A DNA stretch of 12,290 nt from Acidobacteriota bacterium (GTDB lineage Bacteria; Acidobacteriota; Terriglobia; Terriglobales; SCQP01): the NCBI GenBank assembly GCA_021823305.1, contig JAKAOE010000011.1:1-12290 (forward strand), written 5' to 3'. The stretch's first letter is position 1, and the number at the start of each line of letters is the position of its first letter. A model generated the notes under the pieces. That model was not told the DNA's origin. It searched no databases and saw only the letters and a program-made list of their open reading frames with translations. The position numbers and the translations under genes were made by a program. Shown piece by piece: positions 1 to 6,702 of this stretch.

Positions 1-455
1 TGGCGCTGGTGCTGTTCGTCCTCCAGCCGGTGCGGGTGCAGGGCTACAGCATGCTGCCGCGACTGCGCAACAACGAGCGGCTGTTCGTGAACAAGATGGC
101 GTTCAACCTGGGGCCGCTGCGGCGCGGCGACGTGGTGGTGTTCCACTACCCGCGCGACCCCAAGCAGAACTTCATCAAGCGCATCATCGGGCTGCCGGGC
201 GATCGCGTGGTCATCTGGGGTGGGGAAGTGTACGTCAACGGCAAGCGGCTGATCGAGCCCTATGTGCCGGCGCGCTACCAGGATTATGCCGACTATCCCG
301 AGGTCACGGTTCCCAAGGGCGAGTATTACGTGCTCGGCGACCACCGCGACAGCTCCTACGACAGCCGGTTCTGGGGCTGCGTGCCGCGCCAGGACATCTT
401 CGGGCGCGCGGTGTTCGCCTACTGGCCGGTGGGCGACATGGGCCTGGTGCACTAA
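1..455 (+). CDS. lepB: Signal peptidase I (5'-truncated by window edge)
   Basis: Membrane-anchored serine protease that removes Sec/Tat signal peptides on the periplasmic face of the inner membrane. The reading frame is open from base 3 (GCG CTG GTG) to TAA at 453-455, so the gene begins upstream; only the end of its N-terminal membrane anchor (ALVLFVLQPV) is present. Counting the GTG at 9 as residue 1, the catalytic serine is S14 in GYSMLP and the general-base lysine is K57 in FIKRIIGLPGD. The conserved C-terminal box is GDHRDSSYDSRFWG, followed by GRAVFAYWPVGD. All family boxes are present and in order, so the enzyme should be active. The GTG at 9 is unlikely to be the true start because it lies inside the anchor. 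It converges on the PLP-enzyme gene, with 21 bp between the stops. Family assignment is very secure. Confidence 0.95.
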   Translation, partial: ALVLFVLQPVRVQGYSMLPRLRNNERLFVNKMAFNLGPLRRGDVVVFHYPRDPKQNFIKRIIGLPGDRVVIWGGEVYVNGKRLIEPYVPARYQDYADYPEVTVPKGEYYVLGDHRDSSYDSRFWGCVPRQDIFGRAVFAYWPVGDMGLVH

Positions 456-470
456 CGCCCGCGCCGGGCG
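456..470. terminator. Short GC hairpin between convergent stops
   Basis: A perfect 6-bp stem (CGCCCG / CGGGCG) with a 3-nt loop fills almost the entire 21-bp gap between the signal peptidase stop and the PLP-enzyme stop. It would fold on either transcript. There is no T-tract on either side, so intrinsic termination is only a possibility; it may simply block read-through or be chance in GC-rich DNA. Confidence 0.3.
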
Positions 471-476
471 CAGGTG

Positions 477-1649
477 CTAGGCCAGAGCCTGGGCGATATC
501 GGCTTCGAGGTCTTCCGGCTCTTCCAATCCGATCGAGAAGCGCACCATGCCGTCGGTGAGGCCGATGGCGGCGCGGCCTTCGGCCCCGAGCGCGGCGTGG
601 GTCATGGTGGCGGGATGCGAGACCAGCGTCTCGACCCCGCCCAGGCTCTCGCCCAGCGAGCACAGGCGCAGCCGGCTGAGCAGGCGGTTGGCGTTGGCGA
701 GCGAGCCGGTTTCGATGGTGATCATGGAGCCGAAGCCGGACATCTGGCGCCGGGCGAGCTCGTGCTGCGGGTGCTGCGGCAAGCCGGGATAATGCACGGC
801 CAGGACTTTGGGCTGGCGGACGAGCCAGGCGGCGAGGCGGCGGCCGTTGGTGTCGTGCTGGCGCATGCGCACCGCCAGCGTCTTGACGCCGCGCAGCACC
901 AGGAAGCACTCGAACGGGCTGAGGATGGCGCCCATGGCCTTTTGCAGGAAGCGGAACTCCTCGGCCTGCCCTTCGTTGGCGGCGACGACCACGCCGCCGA
1001 GGCCGTCGCTATGGCCGTTGAGGAACTTGGTGGTGGAGTGGACGACGAGATCGGCGCCCAGTTCCAGCGGGCGCTGGAAGTAGGGGCTCATGAAGGTGTT
1101 GTCCACAACCAGCTCGGCGCCGCCGCGGTGGGCGGCGTCGGCGCAGGCGCGCAGGTCGCAGAGCTCCATCAGCGGATTGGTCGGAGTTTCGACGAAGACG
1201 AGCCTGGTCCGGGCCTCGAGCGCGCCGGTGATGCGTTCGGGCTCGCGCGTATCCACGTACGTGAAGCGCAGGCCGAAGCGGGCGAGGACCTGATTGAACA
1301 GGCGGGGCGTGCCGCCGTAGACGTTGCGCCCGCAGATGACGTGGTCGCCGGCGGAGCAGCGCGACAGGACGGCCTGGATGGCGGCCATGCCGCTGGCGAA
1401 GACGTGCGCGCTGTGGCCGCCTTCGAGGGCGGCGAGGTTCAGCTCGAGCGCGGTGCGGGTGGGGTTGCTGACGCGCGAGTATTCGTAGCCCTTGTGTTTG
1501 CCGATCTCCTCCTGCACGTAAGTGGAGGAGGCGTAGATGGGGACGTTGACGGCGCCGGTGGAGGGATCGGGGGCTTGGCCGGCGTGAATGGCGCGGGTGG
1601 AGAAGCCGTGGTCGGTGGGCATGGCGGAATCAGCGAATCCTTGGGACAT
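477..1649 (-). CDS. Cystathionine gamma-synthase/gamma-lyase family PLP enzyme
   Basis: Cytosolic transsulfuration-family (fold type I, Cys/Met metabolism) enzyme acting on cysteine, homocysteine or cystathionine. With ATG 1649 it has 390 residues, normal for the family. Numbered from the internal ATG at 1622, the PLP features are YEYSR (Y48, R50), phosphate-binding SGMAA (77-81), stacking Y102 in NVYGGT, D174 in VVDNTF, and the Schiff-base lysine K199 in HSTTKFLNGHSD. The C-terminal SLGESLGGVETLVSHPATMTH is also typical. Start: ATG 1649 or ATG 1622 are both possible. A -10-like TACAAT (1658 to 1653) would place the transcription start near 1646, which favours 1622, whose only SD-like AAGGA is a distant 15 nt. 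Synthase versus lyase (or O-acetylhomoserine specificity) cannot be settled from motifs alone. It is divergent from the TPR gene, with the two starts only a few bases apart. Confidence 0.93.
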   Translation of the reverse strand: MSQGFADSAMPTDHGFSTRAIHAGQAPDPSTGAVNVPIYASSTYVQEEIGKHKGYEYSRVSNPTRTALELNLAALEGGHSAHVFASGMAAIQAVLSRCSAGDHVICGRNVYGGTPRLFNQVLARFGLRFTYVDTREPERITGALEARTRLVFVETPTNPLMELCDLRACADAAHRGGAELVVDNTFMSPYFQRPLELGADLVVHSTTKFLNGHSDGLGGVVVAANEGQAEEFRFLQKAMGAILSPFECFLVLRGVKTLAVRMRQHDTNGRRLAAWLVRQPKVLAVHYPGLPQHPQHELARRQMSGFGSMITIETGSLANANRLLSRLRLCSLGESLGGVETLVSHPATMTHAALGAEGRAAIGLTDGMVRFSIGLEEPEDLEADIAQALA

Positions 1650-1654
1650 ATAAT
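1649..1654 (+). promoter_or_regulatory. Consensus -10 box (TATAAT) for the TPR-nfeD genes
   Basis: A perfect TATAAT stands out in very GC-rich DNA. No TTGACA-like -35 is visible 16-18 nt upstream (1626-1631 reads ggaatc). The expected transcription start is about 1661, one or two bases before the TTG codon at 1663, implying a leaderless or near-leaderless message. The box overlaps the opposing TACAAT and the ATG of the minus-strand gene. Confidence 0.55.
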
Positions 1655-1658
1655 TGTA
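1653..1658 (-). promoter_or_regulatory. -10 box (TACAAT) for the PLP-enzyme gene
   Basis: On the minus strand TACAAT (5/6 match to consensus) ends 3 nt before ATG 1649. It shares bases 1653-1654 with the plus-strand TATAAT, so two RNA polymerases could not occupy both at once. Its predicted start site near 1646 lies inside the first codons of the longer reading, an argument for the ATG at 1622. No clear -35 element is seen. Confidence 0.4.
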
Positions 1659-1662
1659 TCCG

Positions 1663-2922
1663 TTGAAACGGTCGGGGGCATTTCGCGTTTTGATCGCGGT
1701 GCTGGCGGCCGCGCTGGCCGCGGGCGCGGCGGCGGCGCCGCCGCCGCCGGCGCCGGGCGCGAGCTGCCTGATCGTGCCGTTTTCCAACCGCTCGGGCGAC
1801 AGCGGCCTGGACTGGCTGGGGGAGAGCTTCGTGGTGTCGCTGCGCCAGGGGCTGGCGGGCAGCGGCGTGGCGGTGATGACGCAGGCGGAGCGCAACCGGG
1901 CGCGGCAGTTGGTGGGCGCTGCGGCGGGGGTGACGCTGAGCCACGCCACGCTCATCCGGATGGCGGACGCGGCCGGAGCGCGCTGGCTGGTGACCGGCTG
2001 GTACGACTACGACGGCGAGACGCTGCGGGCGCAGGCGGACGTGATTGACCTGCGGCGCGAGCACCTGACGCGGCCGGCGCTGGAGCAGGGCCAGATCACC
2101 GATCTGGAGAAGCTGCAGGCCGCGCTGGGCAAGGCGCTGCGCGGGCTGGTGGCGCCGGGCGCGGCGGCCGCGGCCGCGCCGCCGCCGCTGCCGCTGCCGG
2201 CCTACGAGGACTTCATCCGCGCGCGGCTGGCGCCGGAGGGGGCGGGCAAGATCGCCCTGCTGCAAGTCGCCATGCGCCTGAGCCCGAGCGACAGCCGGGT
2301 GGCGCTGGCGCTGGGACGGGCGGAGTGGGCGGCGCAGCACGACGCCGACGCGCTCTACTGGCTGCAGCGGATTCCGCCGGGCGCGCCGGAGTACGCGCAG
2401 GCGCAGTTCACCGCCGGGCTGGCGGCGTACCGGCTGGGGCATTTCGACGACGCCGCGAAGACGTTCCAGGCGCTGACGCGGCGGTTGCCGCTGCCGGCGG
2501 TGATGCACAATCTGGCGCTGGCCCAGACGCGGGCGCAAGGGCGGCCGGCGCCGGGCGAGCTGGAGACCGCGTTTCCCGCCGCCGGTTACCGCCAACTGGC
2601 GCGGGCGGTGGCGCGGGCCTCGCAGGCGCGCTGGCAGGCGCTGCCGCCGGCGCAGCGGATCCAGGCCGAGCTCGAACAGGGCGAGCACCTGCAGCGGCAG
2701 GGCGCCTGGGCGGGCGCGACGCAGGCCTACCAGGCGGTGCTGGCGGCGGCGCCGCCCGATTCGCCGGCGCTGGCGGCGGCGCACGCCGGGTTGGCGCAGG
2801 TCTGGTGGGCGCGCCACGATCGCGCGCGCGCGGGCCGCGAGGCGCGGGCGGCGCTGGCGCTCGATCCGGCCAACGCGGCGGCGCTCGAGGTGCAGAAGAA
2901 ACTGGGGGCGGCGCATGAGTAA
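1663..2922 (+). CDS. Secreted TolB-like/TPR-repeat protein
   Basis: Probable periplasmic scaffold or adaptor protein. It starts with a signal peptide (MKRSGAFRVLIAVLAA..., then an Ala-rich stretch and a PPPP run). Next comes a beta-alpha segment, LIVPFSNRSGDSGLDWLGES (about residues 36-55), resembling the N-terminal domain found before TPRs in TolB/FlgO/CsgG-like proteins. The second half (from about residue 190) is helical, with TPR-like units such as RLGHFDDAAKTFQALTRRLP and ARAGREARAALALDPANAAA. TTG 1663 is preferred because the TATAAT at 1649-1654 would start transcription near 1661. An in-frame TTG at 1654 would add three residues but lies inside that promoter. The 3' end overlaps the NfeD gene by 8 nt, so translation is probably coupled and a role alongside NfeD/slipin is likely but unproven. 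I do not recognise a named family for the full protein. Confidence 0.8.
   Translation: MKRSGAFRVLIAVLAAALAAGAAAAPPPPAPGASCLIVPFSNRSGDSGLDWLGESFVVSLRQGLAGSGVAVMTQAERNRARQLVGAAAGVTLSHATLIRMADAAGARWLVTGWYDYDGETLRAQADVIDLRREHLTRPALEQGQITDLEKLQAALGKALRGLVAPGAAAAAAPPPLPLPAYEDFIRARLAPEGAGKIALLQVAMRLSPSDSRVALALGRAEWAAQHDADALYWLQRIPPGAPEYAQAQFTAGLAAYRLGHFDDAAKTFQALTRRLPLPAVMHNLALAQTRAQGRPAPGELETAFPAAGYRQLARAVARASQARWQALPPAQRIQAELEQGEHLQRQGAWAGATQAYQAVLAAAPPDSPALAAAHAGLAQVWWARHDRARAGREARAALALDPANAAALEVQKKLGAAHE
1726..1747. repeat. 22-bp perfect palindrome of GCG/CGC triplets
   Basis: Eleven bases, (GCG)3GC, are followed by their exact reverse complement, centred between 1736 and 1737, early in the TPR gene. 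They encode the Ala-to-Pro switch at the end of its signal peptide. The mRNA could fold strongly about 65 nt after the start. It may be only a by-product of Ala/Pro codons in GC-rich DNA. Confidence 0.5.
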
Positions 2923-4231
2923 GCGCGGGCTGGCGCGCTGGGTGGCGGGGCTGGCGCTGGCGCTGCCGGCGCTGGGCGCGGCGCCCGCGCCCGCGCCGGC
3001 CAAGCCGGTGGTGGTGATCACGCTGGACGATACGGTGAACACGGTGAGCGCGGAGTACATCGCGCGCGGGCTGGCTTACGCGGCGCGGCACCAGGCCGCG
3101 GCCGCGGTGCTGGAGATGAACACGCCGGGCGGGCTGGATACGGCGATGCGCTCCATCATCCAGCACATCTTTGCCTCGCCGGTGCCGGTGATCGGCTTCG
3201 TCGCGCCCAGCGGTTCGCGCGCCGCCTCGGCCGGGTTCTACATCCTGCTGAGCTGCGACGTCGCCGCCATGGCGCCGGGCACCAACACCGGCGCGGCGCA
3301 TCCGGTGCTGCTGGGCGGCGAGCCGGACAAGATCGAGGCGGCGAAGATGCAAAGCGACGCGGCGGCCTTCATCCGCAGCATCGCCACCCAGCGCCACCGC
3401 AACCTGAAGCTGGCGCAGCAAGGGGTGATCCAGAGCGAGTCGTTCACCGACCAGGAAGCGCTCGCCGGCGGGCTGATCGATCTCACCGCGCCCGACCTGC
3501 CGCACCTGCTCGCTGCGCTCAACGGACGCACCATCACCCGCCTGAACGGCCGCCAACAGACGCTGGCGCTGGCGGGCGCGCCGGTGGAGCGATACGCCAT
3601 GAGCCTGCGCGAGCGCATTCTGGACATGAACGCCACGCTCGCGTTCGTGCTGCTCTGCCTCGGCGGGCTGCTGATCTACATCGAGTTCACCCACCCGGGG
3701 GCGGTGCTGCCGGGGGTGGCGGGCGTGATCCTGGCGGTGCTGTCGCTGTTCGCGCTATCGCTGCTGCCGATTGACTGGGCGGGGGCGGGGCTGCTGTTCG
3801 TGGGGGTGGCGCTGCTGGCGCTGGAGGCGAAGTTCACCACGCACGGCGTGTTGGCGCTGGGCGGGGTGACGGCGATCGCGCTGGGCGGCATCCTGCTGGT
3901 GAACTCGCCGGTGCCGCAGATGCGGGTGCAGACCGGGGTGGCGATCGGCGGGGGGGGGGGGTTCGGGGCGGTCAGCCTGCTGCTGGTGGAGCTGGTGGTG
4001 CGGGCGCGGCGGCACCGGGTGACGACCGGGGCGCAGGGGCTGGTGGGGGAGAGCGGGACCGCGCTCACCGCGCTCGGCCTGCGCGGCACGGTGCTGGTGC
4101 ACGGCGAACGCTGGGCGGCGCGGGCGGCGGCGCCGATCGCGGCCGGGGCGGCGGTCCGGGTGCGCGGGGTGGACGGGCTCACGCTCGAGGTGGCGCCCGA
4201 GGACGCGCCGCGCGCGGCGGGCGAGAGCTGA
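2915..4231 (+). CDS. Long-form NfeD membrane-bound serine protease
   Basis: Inner-membrane protein with a periplasmic ClpP-class protease domain, the usual partner of slipins; family members are linked to membrane quality control. The 438 residues show a signal sequence (1-22), then a protease domain with VLEMNTPGG (65-73). The expected catalytic serine is S105 in SRAASAGFY, and the lysine is K144 in IEAAKMQSD, matching the Ser-Lys dyad described for archaeal PH1510. [12 protein letters not shown] is the conserved segment between them. Four to five membrane helices follow (about 243-360), then a cytosolic NfeD-type OB-fold (about 370-430: [14 protein letters not shown]...[10 protein letters not shown]). 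The ATG overlaps the upstream TPR gene by 8 nt. The slipin gene follows after 88 bp. A run of 12 G (3950-3961) encodes GGGG between helices; any length change not a multiple of three would remove the OB-fold. Confidence 0.93.
   Translation: MSKRGLARWVAGLALALPALGAAPAPAPAKPVVVITLDDTVNTVSAEYIARGLAYAARHQAAAAVLEMNTPGGLDTAMRSIIQHIFASPVPVIGFVAPSGSRAASAGFYILLSCDVAAMAPGTNTGAAHPVLLGGEPDKIEAAKMQSDAAAFIRSIATQRHRNLKLAQQGVIQSESFTDQEALAGGLIDLTAPDLPHLLAALNGRTITRLNGRQQTLALAGAPVERYAMSLRERILDMNATLAFVLLCLGGLLIYIEFTHPGAVLPGVAGVILAVLSLFALSLLPIDWAGAGLLFVGVALLALEAKFTTHGVLALGGVTAIALGGILLVNSPVPQMRVQTGVAIGGGGGFGAVSLLLVELVVRARRHRVTTGAQGLVGESGTALTALGLRGTVLVHGERWAARAAAPIAAGAAVRVRGVDGLTLEVAPEDAPRAAGES
3950..3961 (+). repeat. 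12-G homopolymer inside the nfeD-family gene
   Basis: Twelve consecutive G (last base of a GGC-G run through base 3961) encode consecutive glycines at about residues 346-350 of the NfeD protein, just before its last membrane helix. With 12 G the frame is intact through to the TGA at 4229-4231. It is the longest homopolymer in the window, a candidate slippage site, and a place where sequencing length error is likely. Confidence 0.9.
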
Positions 4232-4253
4232 CGCGGGTAGCCGGCTGATCACT

Positions 4254-4275
4254 CCGGCGGCCGCGGCGCCGCCGG
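4254..4275 (+). terminator. GC-rich hairpin between nfeD and slipin genes
   Basis: A perfect 8-bp stem (CCGGCGGC / GCCGCCGG) with a 6-nt loop lies 23 bp after the NfeD stop and just before the slipin promoter-like -10. No T-run follows, so it is at best a weak or attenuating terminator separating the two transcription units. Confidence 0.35.
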
Positions 4276-4285
4276 CGGAAGGCAG

Positions 4286-4291
4286 TAGAAT
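4286..4291 (+). promoter_or_regulatory. -10 box (TAGAAT) upstream of the slipin gene
   Basis: TAGAAT (5/6 to consensus) lies 28 nt before the slipin ATG. Its predicted start near 4298 would give a leader of about 22 nt containing purine-rich GGAAGGGAGCGGAG (4301-4314). The last GGAG is 5 nt from the ATG, a usable Shine-Dalgarno. Unlike the other promoters in this window it therefore predicts a conventional leader. No obvious -35. Confidence 0.45.
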
Positions 4292-4319
4292 CGCAGATGC
4301 GGAAGGGAGCGGAGCGGCC

Positions 4320-5150
4320 ATGATTCCTGTCCTCGTTGTCGCGGTCATCGTCATCTTATTTCTGATGTCGGCGATCAAGGTGCTGGCCGAGTACGAGCGC
4401 GGCGTGGTGTTCCGCCTGGGCCGCGTGCTGGGCACGGCCAAGGGGCCGGGGCTGGTGCTGATCTTTCCCGTCATTGACCGGCTGGTGCGCGTCTCCCTGC
4501 AGGTGGATACGCTCGATGTGCCGCCGCAGGACATCATCACGCGCGACAACGTCACCGCCACGGTCACGGCGGTGGTGTACTACCGCGTGATCGATCCGCT
4601 GAAGGCGGTGGTGGAGGTGCGCAACTTCCGCTTCGCCAGCTCGCAGTTCGCGCAGACCACGCTGCGCGCGGTGCTGGGCGAGGTGGAGTTCGACGATCTG
4701 CTCTCCAGCCGCGAAAAGGTGAACTCGCGCCTGCAGGGCATCCTGGACGAGCGTACCGAGCCTTGGGGGGTCAAGGTGACCGACGTGGTGATCAAGGCGG
4801 TGGATTTGCCCGAGACGATGCAGCGCGCGATCGCGCGCCAGGCGGAGGCGGAGCGCGAGAAGCGCGCCAAGATCATCCACGCCGACGGCGAGTACGAAGC
4901 CAGCAACCGGCTGTCGGAGGCGGCGGCGGTGATCGCCAGCGAACCCATCGCGCTGACCCTGCGCTACCTGCAGACGCTGGTGGAGATCGGCACGGAAAAG
5001 AACACCACCGTGGTGTTTCCGCTGCCGCTGGACCTGATTGACGTGTTTCTCAAGGGCCGGCCGGGCGGCGCGGCGCCGTTCTGGGGCGGCAAGCCGGCCG
5101 CGGGCGGAAGCGGCCCGGCGCCGGGCGGAGGCGGGACGGCGAGTTCATGA
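4320..5150 (+). CDS. Slipin (SPFH/band 7, stomatin-like) membrane protein
   Basis: Integral inner-membrane scaffold that forms oligomeric rings or microdomains, normally partnered with a NfeD protease. In the 276 residues a single N-terminal membrane segment (2-22) is followed by the slipin hallmark [13 protein letters not shown] (23-35). Then come the band 7 domain ([46 protein letters not shown]) and a charged coiled-coil (about 165-205: [20 protein letters not shown]). The conserved [13 protein letters not shown] precedes a Gly/Pro-rich tail. The ATG has a GGAG 5 nt upstream. The gene follows the NfeD gene at 88 bp, the classic pairing, and overlaps the SPOR gene by ATGA, so that protein may belong to the same membrane complex. 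The family is secure; the physiological substrate is unknown. Confidence 0.95.
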   Translation: MIPVLVVAVIVILFLMSAIKVLAEYERGVVFRLGRVLGTAKGPGLVLIFPVIDRLVRVSLQVDTLDVPPQDIITRDNVTATVTAVVYYRVIDPLKAVVEVRNFRFASSQFAQTTLRAVLGEVEFDDLLSSREKVNSRLQGILDERTEPWGVKVTDVVIKAVDLPETMQRAIARQAEAEREKRAKIIHADGEYEASNRLSEAAAVIASEPIALTLRYLQTLVEIGTEKNTTVVFPLPLDLIDVFLKGRPGGAAPFWGGKPAAGGSGPAPGGGGTASS

Positions 5151-5923
5151 AACCGGCGGAACGACGCAGCGAGCAGGCGGAGCGGCCGCGGCGCGGCAAG
5201 CCGGCCTACCAGCTCGAAGTGGGCACCAAGACGGTGCTTGCCGGGCTGCTGGCGCTGGCGGTGGTGTGCGGCATGTTCTTCGCCTTCGGCTATACCATCG
5301 GCAAGCACGCCATCCCGGCCAACTTCACGCTGGGCAGCGCCCCTCCGGTGAAGACTTCGACTGCCAGTCAGCCGAACGGCGTGGAGGCGCCCAACCCGGC
5401 GCAGCTCGGCGCCGCCGAGTCGGACCAGACGCCCAACACGCTCTCGCCGCCGCCGGTCGCGGCTGCAAGCCAAACCACGCCGGCGGGCGCTCCGCCGGCG
5501 GCGCTGCCGGGGACGGCGCCTGCGCCCGCCAACCCGGCGGCTGGCGGCGGCGCGGTGGCGGCCTCCAACCCGCCCGCCGCCAGCGCGGGCGCGCCTCCGC
5601 CGCCGGCCGCGACGGCGAATCCGGCGCCCCAGCCGCCCACGGCCACACCCGGCATCCAGCCCACCGATGAGAAACAGTTGGCGGCGGGCGGGGTGTACCT
5701 GGTGCAGGTCTTCGCCGGCATGCTGGACGACGCCCAGAGCCTGGCCCGGGCGCTGCAGAATCGCGGCTACCCCGCCAACGTGGTCACACCGGTGCCCAAC
5801 CAGGCGGACCAGCTATACCGGGTCGAGGTCGGCCCCTATATGACCCGCCCGGAAGCCGAGGCGATGCGTTCGCGCCTGACCGCCGACGGCTACCAGGCGG
5901 TGATCAAGACCAACAACAACTAA
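5147..5923 (+). CDS. SPOR-domain membrane protein
   Basis: Bitopic inner-membrane protein of 258 residues. It has a short basic cytosolic segment (1-24), one membrane helix (about 29-51, [20 protein letters not shown]) and a long flexible Ala/Pro-rich periplasmic linker (about 60-175). The C-terminal SPOR domain (about 182-255) contains [20 protein letters not shown], the paired [17 protein letters not shown] motif and GYQAVIK. SPOR domains bind glycan strands lacking stem peptides, usually at division septa. The start ATG overlaps the slipin stop (ATGA, 5147-5150), giving translational coupling. This placement suggests a peptidoglycan-binding subunit working with the slipin/NfeD pair, which is inference. 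The overall layout is like FtsN or DamX, but the sequence outside the SPOR domain is not diagnostic, so I give no gene name. Confidence 0.9.
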   Translation: MKPAERRSEQAERPRRGKPAYQLEVGTKTVLAGLLALAVVCGMFFAFGYTIGKHAIPANFTLGSAPPVKTSTASQPNGVEAPNPAQLGAAESDQTPNTLSPPPVAAASQTTPAGAPPAALPGTAPAPANPAAGGGAVAASNPPAASAGAPPPPAATANPAPQPPTATPGIQPTDEKQLAAGGVYLVQVFAGMLDDAQSLARALQNRGYPANVVTPVPNQADQLYRVEVGPYMTRPEAEAMRSRLTADGYQAVIKTNNN

Positions 5924-5966
5924 GACACCGCGCAGCGTCACGCCCCGGCCGCGCATCCAGAGGGAG

Positions 5967-6272
5967 ATGCGGCCGGCCCAGCGCGTGATCGAGTCCGCCG
6001 CGGCGGGCGTGTTGGCGGCCGCCGTGGTGGAGCTCTGCATCGGGCGCGGCCACAGCCGCGCGCAGGTCCTGGGGCGCGTGCTGGCGGGTGGCGCCGTGGC
6101 CGCCGCCTATGCCCACCTGGTGCCGTGCTCCGGCTGGGGGCTGCGTTCGGGGGCGGCGTTCGCGCTCCTGCCGCCGGTGCGCGCCTTGGGCGCCGGCTTC
6201 GGCCCGGCGCGCGGTCTGGAGCAGGCCGCCGCCGGCGCGCTGGCAGGGCTGGCGCTGCGCTGGGCGCGCTAG
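5967..6272 (+). CDS. Small hydrophobic Ala/Gly-rich protein, unknown
   Basis: A 101-residue reading frame with codon use like its neighbours (almost every codon ends in G or C). I do not recognise the family. Two or three weakly hydrophobic Ala/Gly-rich segments are visible: about 10-24 (SAAAGVLAAAVVELC), 38-52 (VLAGGAVAAAYAHLV) and 86-97 (AAAGALAGLALR). Small-residue spacing could pack as membrane helices. The ATG directly follows AGAGGGAG with no spacer, which is too close; the GTG at 5985 is an alternative start with an 18-nt spacer, which is too far. It lies 43 bp after the SPOR gene and may be its last operon partner. A longer antisense reading frame covers the same DNA but has no recognisable domain, so the plus strand is preferred. 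Existence as a gene is moderately supported. Confidence 0.55.
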   Translation: MRPAQRVIESAAAGVLAAAVVELCIGRGHSRAQVLGRVLAGGAVAAAYAHLVPCSGWGLRSGAAFALLPPVRALGAGFGPARGLEQAAAGALAGLALRWAR

Positions 6273-6310
6273 AACGTCGTCGCGCGGGGGCTCGCCGGCA
6301 TCCGCGGCGG

Positions 6311-6316
6311 TACAAT
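6311..6316 (+). promoter_or_regulatory. -10 box (TACAAT) of the queDEC genes
   Basis: TACAAT lies 11 nt before the queD ATG (6328). The predicted start at about 6323 leaves a leader of only about 5 nt, and the intervening AGGCTCTCCGC carries no usable Shine-Dalgarno, so near-leaderless translation is likely. No -35 consensus is seen (6288-6293 reads gggctc). No preQ1-type riboswitch can fit in so short a leader. Confidence 0.5.
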
Positions 6317-6327
6317 AGGCTCTCCGC

Positions 6328-6702
6328 ATGTTTGAGATCACGGTTGACGAGACCTTTTCCTCCGGCCATGCCTTGCGTGGTTACCGCGGCAAGTGCGAGA
6401 ACCCGCACGGGCACAACTACCGGGTGCGCGTCCGCCTGGCGGGCAAGGAGCTCAACGGCATCGGCCTGCTCTACGACTTCAAGGACCTCAAGACGATGAT
6501 CCGGCGTGAAACCGGCCGGCTCGATCATCAGTACCTGAACGATCTGGAGCCGTTTCAGGAGATCAACCCTTCGGCGGAGAACCTGGCGCGGGTGCTGTTT
6601 GAACGCATCAGCGGCCACCTGGACAGCGCGGGCGGCGGGATTGCGGTGAAGTCGGTCACCGTGTACGAAACCGACACCACGGCGGCGAAGTACTCGCTTT
6701 AG
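6328..6702 (+). CDS. queD: 6-carboxy-5,6,7,8-tetrahydropterin synthase
   Basis: Cytosolic zinc enzyme converting 7,8-dihydroneopterin triphosphate to 6-carboxytetrahydropterin, the first committed step to queuosine and other 7-deazaguanines. The 124 residues match the family length. The zinc histidines are H14 (FSSGHAL), H27 and H29 (NPHGHNY), with catalytic C23 (GKCENPHGH). Also present are the D66-H67 pair in RLDHQYLND, the substrate-fold NPSAENLAR (80-88) and the pterin-anchoring glutamate E114 in VYETD. The C23 plus E114 arrangement fits QueD rather than mammalian PTPS. It is the first gene of queD-queE-queC; its TAG abuts the queE ATG with no gap, so the three are almost certainly co-transcribed. 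The start is the only ATG at the family-typical position and follows a TACAAT promoter. Confidence 0.96.
   Translation: MFEITVDETFSSGHALRGYRGKCENPHGHNYRVRVRLAGKELNGIGLLYDFKDLKTMIRRETGRLDHQYLNDLEPFQEINPSAENLARVLFERISGHLDSAGGGIAVKSVTVYETDTTAAKYSL

Noticed and set aside
474..2048. 524-codon plus-strand open frame opposite the PLP enzyme
   Set aside because: It is Gly/Ala/Gln/Asp-rich with no domain, and runs antisense to a fully motif-supported enzyme and across the promoter region. A GC-rich shadow frame.
2160..2200. GCC/GCG triplet runs considered as a microsatellite
   Set aside because: Codons for an Ala/Pro linker in GC-rich DNA; short and interrupted.
5450..5650. Ala/Pro-rich repeats in the SPOR protein considered as a tandem repeat or mobile insertion
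   Set aside because: Irregular low-complexity linker typical of SPOR-domain proteins; no periodic unit or target-site duplication.
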